Positions 19,084-27,453 are shown, counted from the first letter of the stretch. The stretch: DNA of 64,000 nt from Deinococcus piscis (GCF_014653275.1 NZ_BNAL01000012.1:1-64000); one strand, 5' to 3'. Notes: generated by a model from the sequence alone, not told the origin. Made by a program: numbers and translations.

Positions 19084-20782
19084 TTTGACCTCCTTCTTCT
19101 CCGAGCAGCGTGCCCAGCGCTTTAAGCAGCAGCCCCTGCGACTTTTGCACCGCCCGCAGTCCGGCAGCATTCAGGCCAGCGGCTTCCTCGGCCACATTCC
19201 AGCCGCGCAGGGCCGAGCGCCGCAGGGCCGCGTGCCAGCGCCGCGTGGCCTGCACCGGGTCACGGTCCAGCTCCAGCAGATAGGCGCGGAAAGGCGTTTC
19301 CAGCGACTGCCAGTAGGTCGGGGTGGCGGGAATCTGGTCAGCCAACTTGGTGATATCGGCGCGGTCGGGGCTGCGGTCACCGCCTTTACTCAGCAGTTCC
19401 TGCGCCATCACGAACACCGAGCGGCGCAGGGCCTCGCCCACCGTAGTGGCGTCGTCCAGCGACTGCCTGACGTAATTCCTGAACTTGTCCGGGTTTTCGA
19501 TGAACGCCTGTGGCAGCGTGTACGACTCCTGCCGCATGGCGAACGCCTTGCCCTGGTCGGTCAGTTGCCCGAACACCTGCACCGGAATGACCGGATGCCG
19601 GGCGTGGGCATCGGGCAGGGGGGCGTCCCAGTCCTCGGCTTCGTCCTGACTGGGACGCCCAGAGAGGGAGAGTTGGGCCTGCGCGTGGGCCAGCTCCATC
19701 ACCTCTGCAGCGTGGAGCAGCACTTCCGGGGCGCGTCCGGGCTTGGTCTTGACCTTGCCCTTTTTGCCTTCGGTGACGGCAGCGGCGGGGTCCGGCAGCA
19801 GGGCGGTCAGGTCACGCCACAGCAGGCGGTCCCGGCTGAGCTTGTACGGGTAAGGCTCGCTCTTGTCATCGCGGCTGGGGCGCAGCGTGACCATCGGGTC
19901 GGTGTTGCTGCCACTGCCTTCACCTGCGCCCGCCAGCGGCACACCCGCGCCAAAGCCGATGCTGCGCACACGCACCCCTTCCGGCGTCTCTTCGGGAAGC
20001 AGCAACACGCTGCGGCTGGGCCACCCATAGCGGCTAGCGTACCCCTCGGCAGGGCGGGCCAACGGTTCCTTGCCTGCATAAATGCGCTGAATATCGGCCA
20101 CGCTGAGCGGCGGCTGCTCCCACACCGGCAGGTCTTTGGCCTGCATGGACGGCGTGTAGGGCGTCAGATTCAGCGCCAGCGTCTGCTGCAGGTCGCTCCC
20201 CTCCGCCAGAAAGAGGGCAGCGGTGGCGACAGGGGCCGCCCGCGCTGAGGTCGTAAACCGTTTAATCAGCCCACCGAGCGCAAACGACTGGTGCGCCAGC
20301 AATTGCCGCGCCGCCTGCGCGGGCGTGAGCGTGTCGCTGCGGTCACCGCCGGGCCGGGCTTCCACGTTGAACAGCGCCGTGGTATTCGGACTGCCTTCCT
20401 CCGTGCTCAGGCGCGTCCAGTGGCTGCGGAAGTTTTCGCCCACCTCGGCGGGATTCAGGCCCGCCATCTGCATGAACGGCTGCGGCCCGAACAGATCGAA
20501 GCGGCCCGCATACCGGCTGAGATACGCTTCCACCCTGTCCGCGGGAAAGCCATGCAGATACCACTCCGCCGCCCCTTTGGCATCGGCTGGCCCAGCCAGG
20601 GCGCGGTGCAGGATTGCCAGATGCAGGCGGTATAGCGCCGCCGTATGCAGCGGGTGGCCCGCGTCAATGCGTCGGTACAGCGTAGGCCGGAGCAGCGTGT
20701 CGCGCAGGGACACTTCTGCCTGCGTGCCGTCTGCCTTCAAGACAGGAATCCAGGGTTCATCCAGTATAGAAAAATGTGCCAG
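19070..20782 (-). CDS. cas8e: Cascade large subunit Cas8e (Cse1/CasA), start codon anomalous
   Basis: About 570-residue Cas8e, which recognises the PAM and recruits Cas3. The conserved N-terminal block [14 protein letters not shown] lies upstream of the first conventional start (TTG 20740), so the true start must be earlier. Between that block and an in-frame TGA (20789-20791) there is no ATG, GTG or TTG. An in-frame CTG at 20780-20782 lies 6 nt after AGGAGGTGA, a full match to the 16S anti-Shine-Dalgarno, and would give [14 protein letters not shown]. An out-of-frame ATG at 20789 is only one base from AGGAGGT; loss of one T in the following T5 run would join it to the gene. First gene of the cas operon. 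Confidence 0.92.
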   Translation of the reverse strand: MAHFSILDEPWIPVLKADGTQAEVSLRDTLLRPTLYRRIDAGHPLHTAALYRLHLAILHRALAGPADAKGAAEWYLHGFPADRVEAYLSRYAGRFDLFGPQPFMQMAGLNPAEVGENFRSHWTRLSTEEGSPNTTALFNVEARPGGDRSDTLTPAQAARQLLAHQSFALGGLIKRFTTSARAAPVATAALFLAEGSDLQQTLALNLTPYTPSMQAKDLPVWEQPPLSVADIQRIYAGKEPLARPAEGYASRYGWPSRSVLLLPEETPEGVRVRSIGFGAGVPLAGAGEGSGSNTDPMVTLRPSRDDKSEPYPYKLSRDRLLWRDLTALLPDPAAAVTEGKKGKVKTKPGRAPEVLLHAAEVMELAHAQAQLSLSGRPSQDEAEDWDAPLPDAHARHPVIPVQVFGQLTDQGKAFAMRQESYTLPQAFIENPDKFRNYVRQSLDDATTVGEALRRSVFVMAQELLSKGGDRSPDRADITKLADQIPATPTYWQSLETPFRAYLLELDRDPVQATRRWHAALRRSALRGWNVAEEAAGLNAAGLRAVQKSQGLLLKALGTLLGEEGGQSDPN

Positions 20783-20790
20783 AAACCATC

Positions 20791-20797
20791 ACCTCCT
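20791..20797 (-). promoter_or_regulatory. Shine-Dalgarno deciding the cas8e start
   Basis: AGGAGGT, extending to AGGAGGTGA, on the minus strand. Its distance (6 nt after the full match) favours the CTG at 20782 and is too short for the ATG at 20789, which nearly overlaps it. It is one of the strongest ribosome sites in the window. Confidence 0.7.
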
Positions 20798-20929
20798 ATG
20801 GGATGGATTATTGGAACTGGGTGTCGTCTGTACGTCGCGCAACTGCCTATGCAAGGAAGTTTTGCGGATTTTTTGAGTGTATGGAACTCAAGGAAGCCCA
20901 TATACTCCGAGCCTCCCTGGTCCTGAACT

Positions 20930-21166
20930 TCAGCAGTATCCGTGTCTTCTACCCCATAACTCGGCAAATTCAAGGTTCATTTCTTCTGCAAAGAAGTCCA
21001 TGAACTCATCCACAGATCTGGGTTTGCGTAAACGCGCACGGCGAGTTGCAGAGGTGAACATCTGTCTCAACTCGTAGTCATCTATGTCACTCACTCTTTT
21101 GACCTCATAAGCTCTAGAGAGTAGGACCCCCCGCCATGCGATAAACTGACGGAGCAATCCAATCAC
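20930..21166 (-). CDS. small hypothetical ORF in the cas operon 5' region
   Basis: Open frame of 78 codons from GTG 21166; an alternative internal GTG with GAGG upstream would give about 54 residues (start SDIDDYELRQMF). The product has a basic middle (TRRARLRKPRS) and an acidic helix (VDEFMDFFAEEMNLEFAELW). I do not recognise it. It lies between the likely cas promoter and cas8e, so it would be on the cas transcript. It contains AGA and CTA codons that look rare for a GC-rich genome. It could be a real small protein, a gene remnant, or part of a CreT-like toxic transcript. Confidence 0.35.
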   Translation of the reverse strand: MIGLLRQFIAWRGVLLSRAYEVKRVSDIDDYELRQMFTSATRRARLRKPRSVDEFMDFFAEEMNLEFAELWGRRHGYC

Positions 21167-21237
21167 AATTCGGTTGCCGTAAGGCCCCTAATCGCCCCCC
21201 GACTGGTACTCGCGGGGCAGGGCTTTCTTACATCTAC

Positions 21238-21266
21238 ATTAAAAGCACAATCTCACTAGAAGTTAA
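21238..21266 (-). promoter_or_regulatory. probable promoter of the cas8e-cas2 operon
   Basis: On the minus strand TTAACT (21261-21266) and TTTAAT (21238-21243) are separated by 17 bp, matching 4/6 and 5/6 of the consensus boxes. Predicted start of transcription is near 21230, giving a 5' region of about 450 nt before cas8e. The -35 box overlaps positions 24-29 of the protospacer matched by the mini-CRISPR guide. Confidence 0.6.
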
Positions 21267-21292
21267 GCGCTGTGTTCAGCGCTTTGGTACTT
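21260..21292 (-). promoter_or_regulatory. Cascade target site with AAG PAM in the cas promoter
   Basis: On the minus strand AAG (21292-21290) precedes TACCAAAGCGCTGAACACAG and its continuation (21289-21260). Compared with the mini-CRISPR spacer, 20 of the first 24 positions are identical; mismatches are at 6, 11, 12 and 18, and positions 25-29 differ. AAG is the canonical I-E interference PAM known from E. coli. Binding here would cover the -35 box and block leftward transcription, while the mismatched PAM-distal end should limit Cas3 cleavage. The matches are read directly; the repression is inference. Confidence 0.75.
21266..21283. promoter_or_regulatory. perfect palindrome upstream of the cas promoter
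   Basis: AGCGCTG-TGTT-CAGCGCT is a 7-bp perfect inverted repeat with a 4-bp spacer, entirely inside the guide-matched protospacer and ending at the -35 box. It has the look of a dimeric repressor operator, so a protein (for example the WYL or TPR regulator nearby) and Cascade may compete for the same DNA. The mini-CRISPR spacer does not preserve the symmetry. Confidence 0.5.
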
Positions 21293-21345
21293 GGTCCTAC
21301 TATGTGAGTAGTAAAGCTCGCCTAGGCCTTGAGATTGGGATAAAG

Positions 21346-21433
21346 CAAAAAATCCCCTCCAGCAAGGGGAAATCATACACAGCGCTATGTTCTCCGCTAT
21401 GGTACGGGTCATCCCCGCTTGGCGAGGAGCTTC
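21346..21433 (-). ncRNA. degenerate mini-CRISPR encoding a CreR/CreA-like guide RNA
   Basis: Two diverged repeats in crRNA orientation on the minus strand flank a 30-nt spacer (21404-21375). The first (21433-21405) keeps a hairpin CCTCG/CGGGG with one U-G pair and the handle ATGACCCG. The second (21374-21346) matches the array-1 repeat at 22 of 29 positions, with hairpin CCCCT-TGCTGG-AGGGG, where the closing G-C pair became T-A, a compensatory change. Spacer seed TACCA.AG matches the cas promoter site at 21260-21289 beside AAG. Known Cas-regulating RNAs and CRISPR-resembling antitoxins have this build. Predicted role: guide Cascade to repress the cas promoter or a toxin promoter. Confidence 0.78.
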
Positions 21434-21474
21434 CACCCTAGCAATTCCTCCAGACGGATGCTAGAGAAGCGCAA

Positions 21475-21501
21475 ATTATATGAGTCTCTTTTGTCCAGCA
21501 A
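21475..21501 (-). promoter_or_regulatory. promoter of the mini-CRISPR RNA
   Basis: Perfect TATAAT on the minus strand (21475-21480) with TTGCTG (21496-21501) 15 bp upstream. Transcription would start near 21468, about 35 nt before the first degenerate repeat. This is the best -10 box in the intergenic region, consistent with an abundant small RNA. Confidence 0.65.
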
Positions 21502-21534
21502 TTATCCGGTGACAGCCTGACGACAGCTCCGGTC

Positions 21535-21540
21535 TAGGCT
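21535..21540 (+). promoter_or_regulatory. -10 box of leaderless cas3 transcript
   Basis: TAGGCT ends 6 bp before the cas3 ATG (21547), with no Shine-Dalgarno. TGACAG (21510-21515) could act as a -35 at 19-bp spacing. cas3 thus seems to have its own promoter, separate from the Cascade operon and outside the guide-matched site. Confidence 0.45.
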
Positions 21541-21546
21541 GGCGGC

Positions 21547-24450
21547 ATGACCCTCTCCAATTTGCCGCCCGTGACGCAGGTCACCGCTTCTCTGTGGGCC
21601 AAAAGTCCGCGCCAGCCCGGCGAGGTCAAGCTCGGCGTGCTGGAACATCTGCTGAATGTGGCCGCCTGCGCCGCCGAGATTCTGGAACTGGAACCGCCGC
21701 AGGTGGGCGCACAGATGGCCGCCGACCTGGGCCTGAGCCGGGAGCAGGGGCTGCCCTGGGTGCTGGCACTCATCGCGCTGCATGACCTGGGCAAGGCGAG
21801 TCCGGCCTTTCAGGTGCTCTGGCCCGGCGGCAAGGCGGAGGTAGACACACGGCTAAACTTTTCTGAACTGCTCCGGGAGCCGTATACGCCGCACGGTGTG
21901 GCAACGGAGGCCCTGCTGCCCGCGTTCCTCCAGTCCCTCGGGTGGAGTGCAGCACTGACCAAACAGGTGGCCGATGCGGTGGGCTGCCACCACGGGTTCC
22001 GGGTGGAAGATACCCGGCAACTTGACCTGGCTGAAGCCCAAAAGGGCAGTGTGGGCTGGGAAAAAGTTCGCCGCGAACTGTGCCGCCTGGTGTGCCGGGC
22101 CGTCGGGGCCGAGTACACTGCCGTGCCCACCGTGACCGAACTCTCCGCCCCCGCCTTTATGCGCCTGGCAGGTCTGACCAGCTTTGCCGACTGGCTGGGC
22201 AGCAGCTTTCCCCTGCCCACACAGACGGACTTTTCTGCCTACGTGGACCCAGCCGCCTACTTTGCCAGGGCCAGGGCGCAGGCCCGCGAAGTGCTGCGCG
22301 AACAGGTCCACTGGCCGCAGTTCTCTACCCTGCACCCACACTTGCCGCCGCTGGAGGAGGCCTTCGGGTATCTGGCGGGAGGCGACTTCAGGCCGCGCCC
22401 GCTGCAAACCGCACTGGCCGGGGCTCTGGCGCAGGCCAGCGGCCCCGCACTGGTGCTGGTCGAAGCGCCGATGGGCGAGGGCAAAACCGAAGCGGCGCTG
22501 TACGCCTACCTTCAGCTTCAGCACGCAGCGCAGCACCGGGGGCTGTATGTGGCCTTGCCGACCCAGGCCACCGGCAGCGCCATGTTCGGGCGGCTGGTGG
22601 AGTTCCTGCGGGCGCAGGGGTCCGAAAAAGCCGTGAGCATCCAGCTCGCGCACGGGGGCACATTGCTGAACGACGAATTTCAGGAGCGTGTGACAAATAC
22701 GCAGCTGTTTTACCGCACCAATACCGACTCGGAGAGCGCCGACTCGGTGGCCGCCGTTCGCGTGGAGGAATGGTTCACCTCACGCAAGCGGGCGCTGCTG
22801 GACGAATTTGGCGTGGGCACAGTGGACCAGGCGCTGCTGGGGGTACTGGGGGTGTCGCACCAGTTCGTGCGGCTGTGGGGCCTGGGCAACCGTGTGGTGG
22901 TGCTGGACGAGGTTCACGCCTACGACACCTACACCTCCGAACTGATTGCCGCGCTGGTGGCCTGGCTGCGGGCGCTGGGGTCCAGCGTGGTCATCATGTC
23001 GGCCACCCTGCCGGACGAAAGCCGCCGCCGACTGCTGGCCGCCTGGGGCGCAGCAGATATTCCTGACGCCGCGACCTACCCGCGCTGGACGGTGGCGACG
23101 CAGATGGTGGCGACGCAGGCGGGCGCGGTCACGTCAGGCACTGTCCCGGCCACCGACGCGGCAGGCAACCGCAGCCGCCCTGCGCAGCAGATTGCTCTGC
23201 GGCCCCTTGCCAGCAGCACCGAGGCGGTGGCGCGGCAAGCGGTGGACCTCACTGTAGGGGGCGGCTGCGCGGCAATCATCGTCAACACGGTGCAGCGGGC
23301 ACAACAGGTGCAGCGCGAAGTGGTGCGGCTGCTCCGGGAACAGGGAATTGCGGCACAAACCTGCACAGCAGGCGGGCCGAAGGGCGCAGAGAAGCTGGGC
23401 GTGCTGCTCTACCACGCCCGCTATCCCGCCGACGAGCGGCAGCACCGGGAAAAAGCCGTGCTCAAGTACCTGGGCAAGGGCGGCCTGCGCCCGGAGCGCT
23501 TCATCCTGATTGCCACGCAGGTGGCCGAGCAAAGCCTGGATTTTGACGCCGACGTGATGATTTCCGACCTGGCCCCAGTGGACCTGTTGCTCCAGCGGGC
23601 CGGGCGGCTGCACCGACATGCCCGCCCGCCCGAAAGTCGGCGTGGGCACACCCAGCCTGTGCTGTATGTCTCCGGCCTGGATGCGTGGCCCGCCGAAGCG
23701 ATGCAGGCCGAAGCGTGGGGCCGCGTCTATGCCCCCGCGCTGCTGTACCGCACCTGGCGCACGCTTCAGGGCCGCGCTGGGCTCACCCTCCCGGACGAGT
23801 TGGACCCGCTGGTGCAGGAGGTGTACGGAGCGCCCGGTTCGGTGCACGACCTGCCTGACGAGCGCCGCGAAGCGGTTGAACGCGCCGAGGCCCAACTCCG
23901 CAGCGTGCGTGAGGGGCTGGAGTCCAAGGGCCGGTCTGCCCACATCGGCCTGCCGGACGAATTCTGGTCCACGCCCCTGCACCGCCACCCGGAAGAACCC
24001 GACACCGAGAGCGTGAACGACGACGCCCTGGCCGGAGAAGATGACTTCCCGCGCACCCGGCTGGGCGACAAGAGCGTGCGACTGGTTCCGGTCAGGCAGC
24101 GGGCCGATGGGGTCTGGGTGGTGTGCCCACCGCCGGGGGCCATGCAGCCGAAAAATGAACCCTGGACGGAACTGGTCACCCAGCACCAGACTCTTCAAAA
24201 GGGAGACACGGAAACGGCCAAGCGCATCTACCAGCGCTCACTGGGTGTGGCGCGCTGGGAGCTGGTGGCTGCCGCCGAACGCGGCGACCTGTGGCCGCAC
24301 GGGCTGGGCAGCGGCCATAGGGGCTGGCAGACGCACCCCCTCCTGCGTGATGTGCAGCCGCTCGACCTGACCGCCGGGCACCGCGACTTCGGCAAAGTGC
24401 GTGTGCGCCTTGACCCCGAGCTCGGCCTGGTCTACGAGTCGCTGCCGTAG
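21547..24450 (+). CDS. cas3: CRISPR-associated helicase-nuclease Cas3 (type I-E)
   Basis: 967-residue Cas3 with an N-terminal HD nuclease and an SF2 helicase. HD residues visible: His34 (EHLLN), His79-Asp80 (ALHDLGK), His116 (PHG) and His148-149 (CHHG). Helicase motifs: Walker [11 protein letters not shown] near residue 315, DEVHAYD near 455, SATLP near 485, and the arginine-finger region QRAGRLHRH near 690. It degrades DNA marked by Cascade. It is divergent from the Cascade operon across an 800-bp regulatory region, and its end overlaps the convergent WYL gene by 19 bp. Confidence 0.97.
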   Translation: MTLSNLPPVTQVTASLWAKSPRQPGEVKLGVLEHLLNVAACAAEILELEPPQVGAQMAADLGLSREQGLPWVLALIALHDLGKASPAFQVLWPGGKAEVDTRLNFSELLREPYTPHGVATEALLPAFLQSLGWSAALTKQVADAVGCHHGFRVEDTRQLDLAEAQKGSVGWEKVRRELCRLVCRAVGAEYTAVPTVTELSAPAFMRLAGLTSFADWLGSSFPLPTQTDFSAYVDPAAYFARARAQAREVLREQVHWPQFSTLHPHLPPLEEAFGYLAGGDFRPRPLQTALAGALAQASGPALVLVEAPMGEGKTEAALYAYLQLQHAAQHRGLYVALPTQATGSAMFGRLVEFLRAQGSEKAVSIQLAHGGTLLNDEFQERVTNTQLFYRTNTDSESADSVAAVRVEEWFTSRKRALLDEFGVGTVDQALLGVLGVSHQFVRLWGLGNRVVVLDEVHAYDTYTSELIAALVAWLRALGSSVVIMSATLPDESRRRLLAAWGAADIPDAATYPRWTVATQMVATQAGAVTSGTVPATDAAGNRSRPAQQIALRPLASSTEAVARQAVDLTVGGGCAAIIVNTVQRAQQVQREVVRLLREQGIAAQTCTAGGPKGAEKLGVLLYHARYPADERQHREKAVLKYLGKGGLRPERFILIATQVAEQSLDFDADVMISDLAPVDLLLQRAGRLHRHARPPESRRGHTQPVLYVSGLDAWPAEAMQAEAWGRVYAPALLYRTWRTLQGRAGLTLPDELDPLVQEVYGAPGSVHDLPDERREAVERAEAQLRSVREGLESKGRSAHIGLPDEFWSTPLHRHPEEPDTESVNDDALAGEDDFPRTRLGDKSVRLVPVRQRADGVWVVCPPPGAMQPKNEPWTELVTQHQTLQKGDTETAKRIYQRSLGVARWELVAAAERGDLWPHGLGSGHRGWQTHPLLRDVQPLDLTAGHRDFGKVRVRLDPELGLVYESLP

Positions 24451-25484
24451 CGCCGCACGGCCTCGCGCAGCTCCGCGAGCCAGTGCTCGCGCACATGCGG
24501 GGGCGACAGCACCTCGGCGCGTGGTCCCCAGCCCAGCAAGAAGGGCATCAGCTCGCGGGGAAGGCCGCTGGCATCGGCCCCGGCGCAGAACTCAGCCTCG
24601 ACACTGCCGTCTGCCAGCTGCCAGTACTGCATGTTGGGGTAGCCACCTTCCAGCACCCGGTAAGCGGCGTCTGGTGTAAAGCGCACGCGCACCGTGATGG
24701 GCGCTCCGCCCCCGATCACGCCCCAAGCATCGCTCAGAAAAGTGCGGGGGTCAAAACAGGGATCAGGCTGGTAATCGCTGTCTAGCACCTGCAAATTCAG
24801 CATCCGCGAGAGCTTGAAAGTGCGCACTGCCCGCCGCCGTTTTTGCTCCAATCCGATCACGTAGGGGGCCAGATTGGTCCGGCTGATCTCGATAAAGTAC
24901 ACGCACAGTTCGTTCTCGCGTTCCAGTTCACCGCTGGGCCGCTGATAGTCAAAGCGCAGGACCCGCCGCTCCAGCCAGGCCTGTGACACCCGCTCCAAGT
25001 CGCGCTCACCGAGCTGGGCCGCGCCGTTGTCCACCACCGAATCATTCAGGGTGTGCCGCAGCTCAGCAGGCAACATCCGCGCAATTTTGTCCAGGGTTTC
25101 GCGCACGTGCCGGTTCTGGCCCGGCGACTGATGGTAGGCGAGCCGCAGCGCCGTAAATGCGGCCAACGCTTCGGGTGGGGTCAGCCCCTGGCCGCGCTCC
25201 TCAATGCAGTAGGCGCGTGGCGAGCTGTGAGGCTTGAAGGTGATGGCATGGCCCATTTCTTCCAGGGCTTCCAAATCGCGCTGAATACTGCGGATACCCA
25301 CCCCGAACTGCTCAGCCAGCTGGGCCGCCGTGCGGTGCCGCGACGCCAGCTCGCGTGGGATTTCGGTCAGGCGGCGGGCCTTATCCCAGGTCTTGGCCTG
25401 GCGGTTGGCGCGCTTGGGGCTCAGATCGGGATCACCCCAGCTGTCGGAAACAGGGGGAAGCTGCGTCGGGAGTGGATCGCCCAT
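24432..25484 (-). CDS. WYL-domain transcriptional regulator (CRISPR-linked)
   Basis: 350-residue DeoR/YafY-type regulator. An N-terminal HTH ([20 protein letters not shown] then [19 protein letters not shown], about residues 35-80) is followed by a WYL-like ligand-binding domain ([40 protein letters not shown]) and a C-terminal extension. WYL proteins often regulate CRISPR or phage-defence genes, binding nucleic-acid-type ligands. Start ATG 25484 is preferred: an in-frame start at 25586 would overlap the upstream gene and lacks HTH homology. The position immediately after cas3 makes it the leading candidate protein regulator of this locus. Confidence 0.88.
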   Translation of the reverse strand: MGDPLPTQLPPVSDSWGDPDLSPKRANRQAKTWDKARRLTEIPRELASRHRTAAQLAEQFGVGIRSIQRDLEALEEMGHAITFKPHSSPRAYCIEERGQGLTPPEALAAFTALRLAYHQSPGQNRHVRETLDKIARMLPAELRHTLNDSVVDNGAAQLGERDLERVSQAWLERRVLRFDYQRPSGELERENELCVYFIEISRTNLAPYVIGLEQKRRRAVRTFKLSRMLNLQVLDSDYQPDPCFDPRTFLSDAWGVIGGGAPITVRVRFTPDAAYRVLEGGYPNMQYWQLADGSVEAEFCAGADASGLPRELMPFLLGWGPRAEVLSPPHVREHWLAELREAVRRYGSDS

Positions 25485-25542
25485 GCCAGCCACTTTGCCT
25501 GCCGGGTGACGCCCGGCTGTCACCCCACAGCGCACAGGCCAC

Positions 25543-27252
25543 TCAGGCCAGAAAATCTGCGTCTTTCTGGCGCAACTCCTGCTCACGGTCCGTCACCCAG
25601 GCAAAGTCTAGGCCACTGAGGAACTCGGCGTCGGCCAGCGACTCCCCAGCCGCCTGGGCCTGCGCCACGTCGTAGTGCCAGTCCACATCCGGCGAGAGGC
25701 GGTAGCCCCGCTGCGCCGAGAGCACACTGTCCGGCCAGCCCAGCGCCGTTCGGAGGGCCGCCACCGCTTTGGACGCCCGCTGCTTGGCCTGCCGCAGTGA
25801 GCGGGGACGCTGGTCATCGAGCACTTCGGTCAGCAGGTCGCTGCTGCACTCGCCCCGGCCTTCGAGCAAGGCGACCAACACCAACAGGGCCTGGGGAGGC
25901 ACTTCGGTGCGTCTGGCCCCCACGCGCACTTCGGGGCGGCCCAGCGCCCGCACGCTGACCTGCAGCCGCCCTGTGTCGCGCAGCGGGGCAGGCCGCTGAT
26001 CCAGCGCCAGGAGGCCAAACAGGTCCGGGAAGGCGTGGGCTTCTTCGCGCACCCACAGCAGACTCCGGTCCAGCGTGCCCAGCAGCGCCAGGGCTTCTCC
26101 CTCGTCGCCCTGCCGCCGGGCCAACTCGGCGCGGACCAACGTGACCCGGTCGCGGTCTTCCCGGCCCAGCGGTCCGGTGCGGCTCAGGGCGTCCAGCACC
26201 CTGGCACTGTCCAGGGAGGGGAGCGCGACCAGGGCGGCGGCGATGTCGGCGTACACCCAAGATTCTTCCTGCTCCCGCTCCTGCTCTACACTCTGCGCGG
26301 CGCGGGTCAGGTCATCCAATGCGGTCAGCGGGTGGCCGCTCAGCCGCCAGGTGTGCCCCCGCCCACGCCGCGCCTGACGCAGATCATCCTCATCACTGGC
26401 CCTTAGGGCCGCCTCTTCAGCCTGGCTGTACAGATGCCGGGCCGCCGCCCACTCGCCGCGCACCCGCCGCACCGCTGCCTGCCCAGACAGGGCGCGGCTC
26501 AGAAAGACGGCGCTCCCCTTTTGCGCCCGCGCCATGTCCGCAAAATACCGCTCGGCCTCGTCCAGCCGGGCGGCGTGCAGGCAGATCAGGCCCATGCTGT
26601 TCAGTGGCCAGGGGCACAAGGGATCATGGCGCAGCAGCTCGTGCGCCTGGGCAAAGGCGGTCATGGCTCCGGCCTGGTCGCCGGTCCGCGACAGCACGGC
26701 GCCCCATTCCATCAGGGTGATGCCCCGGGCCCGGCCCGTGCAGCGCGTCAGGGCCTGAGCAAACGCCTCGGCCCAGCCGGGCCGGTCCAGCCGCGCCAGC
26801 GACTGCCCGCGTGAGCGCCAGACCAGCAGCTGCTCGAACTCGGTCAGCTCGCCTTGCCGTGCCAGCGCCGCTTCGGAGGCCGCCAGAGCCGCGCCGTCTT
26901 CTTCGTGCTGGCTGAGGGACCAGGCCAGATAAGCGTGCAGGCAGGGCCAGTCCAGGCCTTGATCCAGCGCCGCTTGCACCTCACAGCGCACCTTTCCGGC
27001 CCCACCCGGCAGGTTCCCCAGCAGCCGCAGCCGCACGCTCTGGGCTTCGGGCTGCTGGCGAACCTGATCGGGAAATTGCCCCAGCAAGTCGAGCAGCGCC
27101 GTGATTCGGGCGGACCCCTGCACCTGCCGGGCGGCGCGCGTCAGGGTCCGCAGCGCTTCTTCTGCCCGGCCTACCTCCAGCAGCCCCTGTACCGACGCTT
27201 CCCATTCCGCAGCGCTGACGCCCGCGTCCCGCTCCCCCTCTGTCCCTGACAT
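25543..27252 (-). CDS. TPR protein with C-terminal winged-helix DNA-binding domain
   Basis: 569-residue protein. Residues about 1-440 are helical repeats of TPR type (for example AWSLSQHEEDGAALAASEAA, GDQAGAMTAFAQAHELL, ARLDEAERYFADMARA). The last 120 residues form an OmpR/SARP-like winged helix (LQVSVRALGRPEVRVGARRT, PQALLVLVALLEGRG, KAVAALRTALGWPDSVLSAQ, GYRLSPDVDWHYDV). The order is reversed relative to usual SARP regulators, which have the HTH first. ATG 27252 has TATGCT 6 bp upstream (leaderless type). A small secreted-peptide gene lies directly upstream, resembling peptide-sensing TPR regulators. Target genes unknown; cas3 and the WYL gene are neighbours. Confidence 0.75.
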   Translation of the reverse strand: MSGTEGERDAGVSAAEWEASVQGLLEVGRAEEALRTLTRAARQVQGSARITALLDLLGQFPDQVRQQPEAQSVRLRLLGNLPGGAGKVRCEVQAALDQGLDWPCLHAYLAWSLSQHEEDGAALAASEAALARQGELTEFEQLLVWRSRGQSLARLDRPGWAEAFAQALTRCTGRARGITLMEWGAVLSRTGDQAGAMTAFAQAHELLRHDPLCPWPLNSMGLICLHAARLDEAERYFADMARAQKGSAVFLSRALSGQAAVRRVRGEWAAARHLYSQAEEAALRASDEDDLRQARRGRGHTWRLSGHPLTALDDLTRAAQSVEQEREQEESWVYADIAAALVALPSLDSARVLDALSRTGPLGREDRDRVTLVRAELARRQGDEGEALALLGTLDRSLLWVREEAHAFPDLFGLLALDQRPAPLRDTGRLQVSVRALGRPEVRVGARRTEVPPQALLVLVALLEGRGECSSDLLTEVLDDQRPRSLRQAKQRASKAVAALRTALGWPDSVLSAQRGYRLSPDVDWHYDVAQAQAAGESLADAEFLSGLDFAWVTDREQELRQKDADFLA

Positions 27253-27327
27253 ACGCTCAGCATAAAGCGGCGGCTCCCCCGCCCAGCACACCGCCGGACT
27301 TGGGAGCCGCTGCGGGCCGACCAAACT

Positions 27328-27453
27328 TCAGCCGGTGCCGCCGCCGGTAATCTTGACATCGTCGCCCAGGGCAACAGCGTCTCCCGCCGCCGAAGCGGGC
27401 AAGCTGGAAAGGCACAGGGCGAGCAGGGCAAAACGGAACAGGGCATGGAACAT
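27328..27453 (-). CDS. small secreted peptide (41 aa) upstream of TPR regulator
   Basis: 41 codons starting at ATG 27453, with GGAGGT placed 6 nt upstream. It encodes MFHALFRFALLALCLSSLPA plus SAAGDAVALGDDVKITGGGTG. The first 23 residues form a classic signal peptide ending ASA-A, leaving a mature peptide of about 18-19 residues ending in GGGTG. Signal plus short tail upstream of a TPR regulator is the arrangement of Phr- or SHP-type signalling peptides. No family is recognised; function is inference. It is about 75 bp from the TPR gene, same strand. Confidence 0.6.
   Translation of the reverse strand: MFHALFRFALLALCLSSLPASAAGDAVALGDDVKITGGGTG

Noticed and set aside
20872..20893. Inverted repeat TTGAGT...ACTCAA before cas8e
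   Set aside because: Short stem with no T-tract on either strand, so neither terminator nor convincing operator.
20737..20973. 78-codon minus-strand frame over the cas8e start
   Set aside because: It runs into cas8e out of frame and shows no protein-like pattern; the conserved Cas8e N-terminus is in the other frame.
21260..21404. Plain DNA duplication as the source of the guide-target similarity
   Set aside because: Similarity stops at the protospacer limits, flanks differ as expected (AAG PAM versus repeat handle), and mismatches sit at 6, 12, 18. Not excluded as the origin, but insufficient as explanation.
21346..21433. tracrRNA or anti-repeat interpretation of the degenerate repeats
   Set aside because: Type I-E needs no tracrRNA, and both degenerate repeats are in crRNA orientation around a spacer that matches the promoter; a guide RNA fits better.
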